Below the pieces are notes generated by a model. It had not been told where the DNA came from, did not search any database, and saw only the letters and a list, made by a program, of their open reading frames with translations. 34,759 nt of DNA from Balneolaceae bacterium (GTDB lineage: Bacteria > Bacteroidota > Rhodothermia > Balneolales > Balneolaceae): contig SLJB01000103.1 in the NCBI GenBank assembly GCA_007135335.1, forward strand, positions 1-34,759, given 5' to 3'. Position numbers and translations under genes: made by a program. This document shows, in pieces, positions 8,293 through 17,168 of this stretch; position 1 is the first letter of the stretch; each line of letters opens with the position of its first letter.

Positions 8293-10164
8293 ATGGCAAA
8301 TAATTACCGGGCACTTACCCGCACATACCGCCCCCAAACCTTTGAAGATGTTGTTTCACAAGAGCACGTGAGCAGTACGCTTCAGAATGCCATCAAGCAA
8401 AACCGTTTATCCCATGCGTATATGTTCTGCGGCCCGCGTGGGGTTGGTAAAACTACCATGGCACGAGTGCTTGCCCGCGCCATCAATGACATTGATGAGA
8501 CGGTAGACGGAGAGTCGCTAAGCCAGACGCTCAACGTGGTAGAAATCGATGCGGCCTCAAACAACAAGGTTGAGGATGTGCATCACCTGCGGGAAATTGT
8601 GCGTGTTCCGCCTCAAAGCGGCCGTTACAAAATTTTTATTATTGATGAGGTTCACATGCTGAGTAAGCAGGCATTTAATGCTCTGCTGAAAACACTGGAA
8701 GAACCGCCACCGCACGCCATCTTTATATTCGCCACAACAGAACCACATAAAGTTCTGCCAACAATCTTATCACGTGTTCAGCGGTTTGATTTCAAGCGCA
8801 TCAGCGTGGAAGAGATCAGCGCCCGCCTGCGCGATATTTGCGCGAAAGAGGGTATTAAAATTGATGAAGAATCCCTGCACACAATTGCCAGAAAAGCAGA
8901 TGGTGCACTGCGTGATGCGCTCGGTCTGATGGATCAGGCCATTGCATTTTGTGGCACAGATATTCAGTACAATGAGTTAACACAAGCCCTGAACGTTGTT
9001 GGTAACGACGAACTTTTCGAGTTTACAAAATCTGTGGCCAATCGCGATTCAAAGACGGGTTTACTGCTTATTGACAGGCTTCTCAAAGAGGGTGCAGATA
9101 TTCAGGAGTTTTTGGTATCTCTCACACTGCATTTACGTAATCTGTATGTATCACTTCAGAGCGAGAATCTTCATCTTGTTGAAGCTACAGAAGATACCAG
9201 GAAGCGATATAAAGAGTTTGCAGCGTACTTTTCTGAAGATGAATTGATCAGAATGCTCCATTTGGTAAGTGAGGCACAAATAAAGATGCGTGAAGTGCAG
9301 CAGCCGCGGGTTCATTTTGAAATCCTCATGCTTAAACTTATTCATATGAGCAGGGTACGCCAGCTTGGTGAACTTATGGCTGCCATGGACGATCTAAAAA
9401 AAAAAGGAATTGATCCGGCCTCTGTAAATGTAACTTTTCAGGAGCGTGAACCGGTAAAAGACACTTCTTCTCTTACTCATCCAGGAAAAGCACCTGCTGA
9501 AAAAACAGAGACCTCAACCCGGGAAGAAATAAAATCAGAGTCTGATGACTCCGGAAGCAGGGTGCAGCCGGATGCCGTTGTTTATCTGGAAGAACCTGGC
9601 GAAACGGCTGAAGAACAATCCACAACACGGGAACCTGTTCAGGATGCAGTTCAAGAGAATGTGGAAGAAGATATCAGCGATTTTCTGTTGGGGAAACCCA
9701 CCCTGCGAGATATACACCAGCCACACAGGGCTAACGGTGCAGCATCTTTGAAAAAAAATCCGGAACCAATAGAACCGGAAACAGCTACCATTAAGCTGAA
9801 TGGAATAGAAGATATTGAAGCGAGGTGGGAAGTTTTCCTGGAGCTGGCAAGTAAGCAAGTTTCTAAAACACTTTTCATCATCATAAATGATGCACTGCTG
9901 AAAGATTTGAAAGGTACAGAGCTCACGATTTCTGTGAGCACACCTTTTGCGGAAACAGCCATTGAGGAACATAAAATGCAGCTTTCAGGTTTGATGAAGC
10001 AGGCTGTAGGGGTTCACATCCGTTTTAAGTGTGTGTGCGAAAGGCAACAAAAAGTCTCGCCGGAAAGCTTAAGCCCGTACGATCGTTTCAAAGAGCTTCA
10101 GAAGAAGGATTCTCATCTGAAAACTATTGTAGAACTGTTTGGAGCAGAACTGGAATATTCATAA
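8293..10164 (+). CDS. dnaX: DNA polymerase III subunit gamma/tau
   Basis: MANNYRALTRTYRPQTFEDVVSQEHV, Walker A GPRGVGKT, Walker B IFIIDEVHMLS, C-terminal SPYDRFKELQKKDSHLKTIVELFGAELEY. Confidence 0.96.
   Translation: MANNYRALTRTYRPQTFEDVVSQEHVSSTLQNAIKQNRLSHAYMFCGPRGVGKTTMARVLARAINDIDETVDGESLSQTLNVVEIDAASNNKVEDVHHLREIVRVPPQSGRYKIFIIDEVHMLSKQAFNALLKTLEEPPPHAIFIFATTEPHKVLPTILSRVQRFDFKRISVEEISARLRDICAKEGIKIDEESLHTIARKADGALRDALGLMDQAIAFCGTDIQYNELTQALNVVGNDELFEFTKSVANRDSKTGLLLIDRLLKEGADIQEFLVSLTLHLRNLYVSLQSENLHLVEATEDTRKRYKEFAAYFSEDELIRMLHLVSEAQIKMREVQQPRVHFEILMLKLIHMSRVRQLGELMAAMDDLKKKGIDPASVNVTFQEREPVKDTSSLTHPGKAPAEKTETSTREEIKSESDDSGSRVQPDAVVYLEEPGETAEEQSTTREPVQDAVQENVEEDISDFLLGKPTLRDIHQPHRANGAASLKKNPEPIEPETATIKLNGIEDIEARWEVFLELASKQVSKTLFIIINDALLKDLKGTELTISVSTPFAETAIEEHKMQLSGLMKQAVGVHIRFKCVCERQQKVSPESLSPYDRFKELQKKDSHLKTIVELFGAELEYS
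9396..9405 (+). promoter_or_regulatory. dnaX: A10 homopolymer, candidate programmed slippage site in dnaX
   Basis: GAT CTA AAA AAA AAA GGA. The -1 frame gives AGG AAT TGA (stop 9411-9413); the +1 frame stops at TAA 9425-9427. Confidence 0.55.
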
Positions 10165-10251
10165 AAACTTATTGAAAAGGATTTGCCAGCAAAATGAATT
10201 GTAGGAAAGCCGAATCCGTTTTAATTGTAAACACAGATAAAAAAAACCGAT

Positions 10252-10599
10252 ATGAATCAATTTAACATAGCAGATATGTTTGGTAAAATCTCAGACATGC
10301 AGGCCAAAATGAAAGAAGTACAAGATCGCCTCTCAGAAGTAATTGTAGAAGCTGAAGCCGGCGGCGGAATGGTAAAGGTGAAAGCAAACGGCAAGCGTGA
10401 ACTGATCAGCATTGAGCTGGACAAAGATGTGATTGATCCCGAAGACAAGGAGATGATTGAAGACCTCGTAGTTGCCGGAGTTAACCGTGCACTCGTAAAA
10501 GCTGAAGAAGCTGCCAAGGAAAAAATGCAGGAAGTCTATAAAGATATTATGCCGGGCGGCGGTCTTCCCGGAATGGATATGAGTAAATTCGGCCTCTAA
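10252..10599 (+). CDS. ybaB: YbaB/EbfC family nucleoid-associated protein
   Basis: MNQFNIADMFGKISDMQAKMKEVQDRLSEVIVEAEAGGGMVKVKANGKRELISIELD; located between dnaX and recR. Confidence 0.94.
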   Translation: MNQFNIADMFGKISDMQAKMKEVQDRLSEVIVEAEAGGGMVKVKANGKRELISIELDKDVIDPEDKEMIEDLVVAGVNRALVKAEEAAKEKMQEVYKDIMPGGGLPGMDMSKFGL

Positions 10600-10647
10600 G
10601 GAATAACCCGTGTTTCATTCACTATCCGGCATTCAAAATTCAGTTAC

Positions 10648-11253
10648 ATGCAAATAACCTCAGAGGCTCTCGAAAGAGCCATCGAAGAGCTTGCCAAGCT
10701 TCCCGGTACAGGCCGGAAATCTGCCCGCCGAATGGCCATCTATCTTCTTAAACAAACAGAAGAGAGTGTTACCGTTCTTGCTGATTCCTTAATGCAGCTG
10801 AAAAAATCGGTGAAACGATGCTCTATATGCAGCACAATTACCGATACCGATACCTGTGCAATATGCAGCAATCCTAAACGGAACAATGGTGTAATTTGCG
10901 TGGTGGAAGAGTTTCAGGACGTTTTTATCATCGAAAAAACCAATGAATTCCGCGGGCGATATCACGTGCTCGGCGGCACCATCTCTCCCCTTGAAAATGT
11001 TGGCCCTGATAATATCCGAATAAAAGAATTACTGGAAAGGGCCGGCAGTACGAACGAAAATGTACAGGAGGTTATACTCGCACTGAATCCTGATGCCGAG
11101 GGCGAGGCCACATCGTATTATATCAACAAGCTGCTGCAAAACTATGGCGTGAATGTTACCCGCATTGCATATGGCATTCCCATGGGTACCGAACTCGAAT
11201 ATATCGATGAAGCTACTCTCAGCAGAGCTTTTTCAAGCCGTACAGCGTTTTAA
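10648..11253 (+). CDS. recR: Recombination mediator RecR
   Basis: LAKLPGTGRKSARRMA, zinc finger CSICSTITDTDTCAIC, Toprim-type VVEEFQDVFIIEKTNEFRGRYHVLGG. Confidence 0.96.
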   Translation: MQITSEALERAIEELAKLPGTGRKSARRMAIYLLKQTEESVTVLADSLMQLKKSVKRCSICSTITDTDTCAICSNPKRNNGVICVVEEFQDVFIIEKTNEFRGRYHVLGGTISPLENVGPDNIRIKELLERAGSTNENVQEVILALNPDAEGEATSYYINKLLQNYGVNVTRIAYGIPMGTELEYIDEATLSRAFSSRTAF

Positions 11254-11302
11254 CGAATCATTACCAGGAAATAAACCCACTCCTATTTTGCAATATCTAA
11301 AC

Positions 11303-13225
11303 TTGACTCAGTTAAAGAAGCCGGTAGCCACCATTTTTACACTAACACTTATAATTGCTCTCCATCTGCCCGTTACGCTTACAGCCCAAAGCGGAAGCTG
11401 GCAGCAGAATGTGGAATACACGATGGAGATTGATATGGATGCTGCAGCCAATCAGTTCAGCGGTACCCAGAAACTTGTGTATCACAATAATTCACCCGAT
11501 ACGCTTAACCGGGTTTTTTATCATCTTTTTTTCAATGCTTTTCAGCCAAACAGTATGATGGATAAACGTTCGCGAACCATCGCGGATCCCGACCGTCGCG
11601 TTACAGACAGAATTTACCACTATGATGAGACGGAGATTGGGTATCAGAAAGTGAATCTCATGAAGCAAAACGGGTATGAAATTGATTTTACCATAAAAGG
11701 CACCATTATGGAGGTCCATTTGCATCAGCCCATTGCACCGGGTGAAAAAGTAGTTTTTGAGATGGAATTTGAGGCACAGGTACCGCTGCAAACAAGACGC
11801 TCGGGAAGAGATAATGCCGAAGGCATTCGGTTCTCCATGGCGCAGTGGTATCCGAAAATTGCTGCGTATGATGAAAAGGGGTGGTATCCTGAACCCTACA
11901 TCGGGCGCGAATTTTATGCCCCTTTTGGCACGTTTGATGTAACCATTCACATTGACAGAAGTTATGTAGTGGCTGCCGGCTCCATTCTTAAGAACCCCGA
12001 AGAAGTTGGCTTTGGATATGTAGCTGATGAGAATGCCCGTTTACCTGAGGGAGAAAAGCTTACCTGGCATTTTCGATCAGAAAATGTTCACGATTTCATG
12101 TGGGCTGCAGATCCCGATTACACACATACCACGGCTCAGGTGCCGGACGGGCCATTACTTAGATTTTTCTATCAGACGGATCCGGTTGTTGAAAATGCCG
12201 CTGATGACCAGCAGGAGAGGTTGCTGGCAAACTGGGAAGCACTGCCCGATTATACCGTAAAAGCATTTGAGTACATGAATGAGCGGTATGGCATCTATCC
12301 ATATGAAGAGTATGTGGTTATTCAGGGCGGAGATGGCGGTATGGAATACACAATGGGTACACTGATTACCGGAAACCGCACATTTCAAAGTTTGGTTGGT
12401 GTAACGGTTCATGAATTGGTTCATGCATGGTACGAGGGTGCGATTGCCACCAACGAAATTTACGATCAATGGATTGATGAAGGTTTTACAACCTATGTTT
12501 CTGCATTTATCATGAATGAACTGTTCAATGATGGCGAGGGCGACCCGATGCTGAGCCGCTATAACGGATATTTCAGATTGGTCGAAAGCGGTCTCGAAGA
12601 GCCGATGCATCTGCATGCCGATCATTATGTTACGAATATGGCTTATGGCATGGCATCCTACACAAAAGGAGCTATATTTCTGCATCAGCTTGGGTACGTT
12701 ATTGGTGAGAATGCCCTTCAGCGGACACTGAAGCGGTTTTTTGAAGATTGGAAATTTCGCCACCCCACCGGCCAAGATTTTATTCGAATCGCTGAGCGTG
12801 AAAGCGGTATAGAGCTCAACTGGTATTATGATTACTGGATCAACACCACTAAAACCATTGATTATGCAATCTCTGATGTTCTGTCAGCAGGTGAATCTAC
12901 AACGGTTATACTGGAAAGGGCCGGCCTGATGCCTATGCCTCTCGATGTAGAAGTAGAGTTTGCAGACGGAGAAATTGTTCACCACTACATACCTATGAGA
13001 ATTATGTGGGGTCAGAAAGAGAATGAGCTGTCTGATGTGAAACGCTATACAGAAGAAGACTGGCCATGGGTTTTTCCTGAATATGAATTTATAATTGATA
13101 GGCCTAAAGATGAGATTGTTCGAATTGAAATTGATCCATCCCTCAGAATGGCCGATATAAACAGGGTAAATAACATTTGGGAACCGGCTTCTGAAGAATC
13201 AGACAGCCCCTATGAAACGGAATAA
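11303..13225 (+). CDS. M1 family metallopeptidase (secreted aminopeptidase-like)
   Basis: HELVHAW-x-E zinc motif (HExxH-x18-E) and GGMEY exopeptidase motif. The annotated ORF opens at 11153, but a TTG at 11303 immediately precedes a signal-peptide-like sequence. Confidence 0.9.
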   Translation: MTQLKKPVATIFTLTLIIALHLPVTLTAQSGSWQQNVEYTMEIDMDAAANQFSGTQKLVYHNNSPDTLNRVFYHLFFNAFQPNSMMDKRSRTIADPDRRVTDRIYHYDETEIGYQKVNLMKQNGYEIDFTIKGTIMEVHLHQPIAPGEKVVFEMEFEAQVPLQTRRSGRDNAEGIRFSMAQWYPKIAAYDEKGWYPEPYIGREFYAPFGTFDVTIHIDRSYVVAAGSILKNPEEVGFGYVADENARLPEGEKLTWHFRSENVHDFMWAADPDYTHTTAQVPDGPLLRFFYQTDPVVENAADDQQERLLANWEALPDYTVKAFEYMNERYGIYPYEEYVVIQGGDGGMEYTMGTLITGNRTFQSLVGVTVHELVHAWYEGAIATNEIYDQWIDEGFTTYVSAFIMNELFNDGEGDPMLSRYNGYFRLVESGLEEPMHLHADHYVTNMAYGMASYTKGAIFLHQLGYVIGENALQRTLKRFFEDWKFRHPTGQDFIRIAERESGIELNWYYDYWINTTKTIDYAISDVLSAGESTTVILERAGLMPMPLDVEVEFADGEIVHHYIPMRIMWGQKENELSDVKRYTEEDWPWVFPEYEFIIDRPKDEIVRIEIDPSLRMADINRVNNIWEPASEESDSPYETE

Positions 13226-13248
13226 AATCTAAAAAAGAATCGATCCGA

Positions 13249-14421
13249 ATGCCTTCAGAAATTTCACATGATTATGGAAAAAGAGCAGTTGAAGCTCACA
13301 AAAAATATGGTGGAAAAGTTGCCATCCATTCCAAAATGCCGCTCGAAACTGCCGATGATTTAAGCCTTGCTTATACTCCCGGTGTAGCGCAGCCATGCAT
13401 TGAAATTTCGGAGAATCGCAGCCTTGTTTATGAGTACACGTCAAAAAAGAATACCGTTGCGGTAGTGAGTGATGGCTCTGCTGTGCTTGGCCTTGGGAAT
13501 ATTGGCGCGGAAGCATCGCTGCCGGTTATGGAGGGAAAAGCCGTACTGTTTAAAAAGTTTGCTGATGTGGATGCCATTCCCATCATTTTAGATACGCAGG
13601 ATACGGAGGAGATCATTACAGCTGTGAGAATGATTGCGCCAACATTTGGCGGAATAAATCTGGAAGACATTTCAGCACCACGCTGTTTTGAAATTGAACG
13701 CAGGCTAAAAGAGATGCTCGATATTCCCGTTATGCACGACGATCAGCATGGTACAGCTGTTGTGACGCTTGCGGGATTGATGAATGCGCTGAAAGTTACC
13801 GGTAAGAATTTTGAAGAGCTTCGAGTTGTAATCAATGGTGCCGGCGCTGCAGGGAAGGCTATCATCATGCTTCTGCGGGAAGTTGGAGTACGCGATATTG
13901 TAATGTGCGACAGCCGCGGAATTATCTTTAAAGAGAGGGGAGATCTTACTCCGGTTAAAGAAGAGCTGGCATCCATCACAAACAAAAAACAGCTTCAGGG
14001 AAAACTTAAAGATGCCATTGAAAATGCAGACGTGTTTGTCGGGGTTTCAGTGCCGGGAGTACTTACGTCACAGATGGTTAAATCCATGAACGCAAACCCC
14101 ATTATTTTTGCGATGGCGAATCCTGTACCTGAAATAATGCCGGCAGAAGCGGTACAAGCCGGAGCGCGGATTATCGCAACGGGGCGTTCAGATTTTGCCA
14201 ATCAGATCAACAATGTACTGGCATTTCCGGGAATTTTCCGCGGCCTGCTGGACGCCCGTGCCGTAAAACTGACTAACGAAATCTATATTGCCGCAGCACG
14301 TGCAATAGCAGATTGTGTAGAAAACCCAAGTGAAGACAAAATTATACCAAGCGCTTTTGATGCGACCGTTGCGCCGGCTGTAGCCAAGGCAGTAAAAGAT
14401 TGTTGCGTAAAGAACTGCTGA
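13249..14421 (+). CDS. Malic enzyme (oxaloacetate-decarboxylating malate dehydrogenase), without PTA domain
   Basis: LAYTPGVAQPC, GLGNIGAEASLPVMEGKAVLFKKFADVDAIPI, DDQHGTAVV, GAGAAGKAI; 390 aa. Confidence 0.94.
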   Translation: MPSEISHDYGKRAVEAHKKYGGKVAIHSKMPLETADDLSLAYTPGVAQPCIEISENRSLVYEYTSKKNTVAVVSDGSAVLGLGNIGAEASLPVMEGKAVLFKKFADVDAIPIILDTQDTEEIITAVRMIAPTFGGINLEDISAPRCFEIERRLKEMLDIPVMHDDQHGTAVVTLAGLMNALKVTGKNFEELRVVINGAGAAGKAIIMLLREVGVRDIVMCDSRGIIFKERGDLTPVKEELASITNKKQLQGKLKDAIENADVFVGVSVPGVLTSQMVKSMNANPIIFAMANPVPEIMPAEAVQAGARIIATGRSDFANQINNVLAFPGIFRGLLDARAVKLTNEIYIAAARAIADCVENPSEDKIIPSAFDATVAPAVAKAVKDCCVKNC

Positions 14422-14422
14422 A

Positions 14423-15283
14423 TTATTTTTTAAACATCGTTTTCAGCACGAAAAAGATATTCTCTTTTCTCTCCATCAGTCTGCGTTTAAAGTATGGAAA
14501 CCACATAGTGCCATATGGAACATACACGCGTGCATGATAACCGGCTTTTACAAGCTCTTCCATGGTCTCTTCCCGAAGGCCGTAAAGCATCTGAAATTCA
14601 AACCGGTCTTTGCTGATTTTCTGCTCTTCGGTATATTGTTTTACCCAATTGATAAGTTCATCATCATGCGTTGCTATTCTTGGAAAGCCCGTTTTTTCAA
14701 GTAGTACCTTTGTATAATTTTTAAACGCTTCTCTGATCTCCGGCATTGATTGGATAGCAATATTTCCGGGCTCTTTGTATGCTCCCTTGCAGAGGCGAAC
14801 ATCAGCGCCTGTTTCTGCGAGATCATCAATGTCTTTAGCAGTTCTGTGGAGGTATGCCTGAATTACAATCCCTACATGTTTGCCATACTTTTTATAGGCT
14901 TCTTTATAAATATCGATGGTGCTTTGAGTATAGTCAGAAGCCTCCATATCAATTCGTACAAACGAATTGAGCTCACGGGCTTTTTCAAGCAGTTTGTACA
15001 GATTATTCCTGCAATATTCCTCGTCAATATCGAGCCCCATCATGGTGAGCTTTATAGAGATTGTGCTGGTTAATTTTGCAGCATGAATGTTTTCAAGCAA
15101 TTGAATATAGATCTCAACGGTTTCATCAGCTGTGGTTTTCTCTTTAACATTTTCTCCAAGAAGGTCAAGCGTAACGCGGATCTCTTTATCGTTTATGGCC
15201 TTGATTTTCGGAATAGTCTCTTCAAAAGTCTCTGCAGCTACAAAGCGTTTGGCTAATGCAAAAGGTAATTTCATGTTCGGCAA
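14423..15283 (-). CDS. Proline dehydrogenase (monofunctional)
   Basis: ISIKLTMMGLDIDEEYC, VRIDMEASDYTQSTIDIYKEAYKKYGKHVGIVIQAYLHRT, RLCKGAYKEP, FEFQMLYGLREE, RVYVPYG. Confidence 0.93.
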   Translation of the reverse strand: MPNMKLPFALAKRFVAAETFEETIPKIKAINDKEIRVTLDLLGENVKEKTTADETVEIYIQLLENIHAAKLTSTISIKLTMMGLDIDEEYCRNNLYKLLEKARELNSFVRIDMEASDYTQSTIDIYKEAYKKYGKHVGIVIQAYLHRTAKDIDDLAETGADVRLCKGAYKEPGNIAIQSMPEIREAFKNYTKVLLEKTGFPRIATHDDELINWVKQYTEEQKISKDRFEFQMLYGLREETMEELVKAGYHARVYVPYGTMWFPYFKRRLMERKENIFFVLKTMFKK

Positions 15284-15464
15284 TTAATGGTAGATAATAG
15301 GCCACAATAATAGGGAACTCTCAGGATACAAACACCACATCCAATTGAACAATTCAATAATTTTTCGACTGTGTAACTCTGCGAGATTAAATTCGTAGTT
15401 CAGAGAAAGGGAATACTTTCCTGTGGAATTTCAAGAATAAACGAAGGCTTTAAATCAGATAACG

Positions 15465-16406
15465 GTGAGAATGATGATCCAAAAAATTGTACAGGCTTTT
15501 ACAGCATTACTAATACTTATCATTACATTTTTTTGTGTGGCAGAAGCACAAAATACAGATGATGCTTACAGAATAAATCGTTTTGACACGTCACAAAATC
15601 CCAAAGTATTTATCAAAACCACCGGCGGTTCAATTGATGTGGTTGGCCATGATGAGAATTTTGTAGAAGTACAGATGTTTGTGAGACGAGGCAACAGAAC
15701 TCTCTCACCTTCAGACACCGATCTGTCCGGCTTTGATATTACCATTCAGTATAGTGATGATCAGGTAACAGCTGAAGCAAGAGCTAAAGGATCTTCCTTT
15801 TTCCGTTCAGTAAATCGTATGTCTGTCTCGTTTCGGGTACTAACACCAACGGGCTCAGATGTTCATGGAGAAACAAGCGGAGGCAGTGTTTCGGCAAATC
15901 ATCTTTATAACCGTGTAAACTTAAAGACAAGTGGTGGCAGTGTAAGAGGCACTTATTTGGAGGGTGATGTGAAACTTCAAACATCCGGAGGTACCATTAC
16001 TCTGGAGGGTATTTCCGGCAACGTGCAGGCCCGAACCAGTGGCGGCAGCATTCGCGTAAATGGATTGGAAGGCACGGCAGAGCTGCGAACATCAGGTGGC
16101 AGTATCCAACTTGAAGAAATTTCAGCCAGGCTGAGTGCCCGAACGAGTGGCGGAAGTATTCGGGGAGGGTTTAATGTATTCTATGATGATGTTGAACTTC
16201 AAACCAGCGGCGGAAACATTACCATTGATATACCGGAAACCGAGCATTTGGAGATAGACCTCAGAGGAAACAGGGTAAATACCAGGTTACAAAACTTCTC
16301 CGGAGTGGTGGAAAGAAATTACGTTCGAGGTAAAATAGGAAATGGGGGTCCGTTAATGTCAGCCCGTACTTCAGGAGGGTCGGTTACATTGCGATATCAT
16401 CCATGA
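15465..16406 (+). CDS. DUF4097-like beta-strand repeat protein (secreted)
   Basis: Signal peptide; about nine TSGGS/TTGGS/TSGGN/TSGGT repeat units. Confidence 0.8.
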   Translation: MRMMIQKIVQAFTALLILIITFFCVAEAQNTDDAYRINRFDTSQNPKVFIKTTGGSIDVVGHDENFVEVQMFVRRGNRTLSPSDTDLSGFDITIQYSDDQVTAEARAKGSSFFRSVNRMSVSFRVLTPTGSDVHGETSGGSVSANHLYNRVNLKTSGGSVRGTYLEGDVKLQTSGGTITLEGISGNVQARTSGGSIRVNGLEGTAELRTSGGSIQLEEISARLSARTSGGSIRGGFNVFYDDVELQTSGGNITIDIPETEHLEIDLRGNRVNTRLQNFSGVVERNYVRGKIGNGGPLMSARTSGGSVTLRYHP

Positions 16407-16425
16407 TTTTTCTGGTTTTCGGGGG

Positions 16426-16445
16426 GTTAAAAGTGCACGTTTAAC
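16426..16445. promoter_or_regulatory. 20-bp near-perfect palindrome upstream of the ba3 oxidase operon
   Basis: GTTAAAAGTGCACGTTTAAC: 9 of 10 base pairs symmetric about the centre. Confidence 0.5.
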
Positions 16446-16552
16446 AGGCGATGCATTTTTTTTTATTTTGGATACACTTATCTTTTTACTTTCTTATGCA
16501 GAACGCTTTATTTTAGCGCGGTTAACAAAAATAAAAAAGGTGAGGTTTAAGA

Positions 16553-16687
16553 ATGGGTGAAAATGAATCCAATGGTGAAGTTGAAGAGTTCCGCCCCAAA
16601 GGTGCCATGGCATTTTTTGTTGTAATGATGGTATTTTTCGCGGTTATTTGGTTTGCACTATACTTTGAACTGTTAAGCAGAGGTTAA
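16553..16687 (+). CDS. Small single-TM protein, cytochrome oxidase subunit IIa/CbaD-like (44 aa)
   Basis: MGENESNGEVEEFRPKGAMAFFVVMMVFFAVIWFALYFELLSRG*; one TM helix, directly upstream of CoxII; below the size limit of the ORF track. Confidence 0.75.
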   Translation: MGENESNGEVEEFRPKGAMAFFVVMMVFFAVIWFALYFELLSRG

Positions 16688-16691
16688 TAAA

Positions 16692-17168
16692 ATGGATAAA
16701 TCAGAAAAACTTGCTTTAGGACTGAGTGGTTTGCTGCTGGTTCTCTTTTTTGGGGCAATTATGTACGCGGCTGTAGCAAAGGATATTGATGTGCCTACGT
16801 GTATCACAGATATGGACCCGTTTGTTACAGATACACTTTTTCAAACCGGACCTGACACGTACGAACTCCAGATGGTTGCCCGAATGTGGGCGTTTCAGCC
16901 AAGTACGGTACGTCTTCCGGTTGGTTCAACGGTAGATTTGTATGTAACCTCTCAGGATATCATTCATGGGTTTAAGGTTGAACAACACAACATAAACCTG
17001 ATGGCTGTACCGGGGGCTATAAACTACATGCGGGTTACATTTAACAAGCCCGGAGAATTTATGTACGCATGCCATGAGTTTTGTGGTGCTGCACACCATA
17101 CAATGGCCGGCCGTTTTATCATTGAAGAAAACGACGAAGTAACTGAAATGATTGGAGGCAGTTTATAA
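16692..17168 (+). CDS. Cytochrome c oxidase subunit II, ba3-type (CuA)
   Basis: N-terminal TM; CuA motif CHEFCGAAHHTM; short ba3-like architecture. Confidence 0.93.
   Translation: MDKSEKLALGLSGLLLVLFFGAIMYAAVAKDIDVPTCITDMDPFVTDTLFQTGPDTYELQMVARMWAFQPSTVRLPVGSTVDLYVTSQDIIHGFKVEQHNINLMAVPGAINYMRVTFNKPGEFMYACHEFCGAAHHTMAGRFIIEENDEVTEMIGGSL

Noticed and set aside
9535-9972. 145-aa and 103-aa minus-strand ORFs in the dnaX 3' half
   Set aside because: Shadow ORFs opposite the tau-specific region; no domain.
11492-11950. 152-aa minus-strand ORF opposite the M1 peptidase
   Set aside because: Shadow ORF without recognisable features.
12155-12775. 206-aa minus-strand ORF inside the M1 peptidase gene
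   Set aside because: Antisense to a strongly supported coding gene containing the catalytic motif; no recognisable domain, Cys/His/Ile-rich shadow composition.
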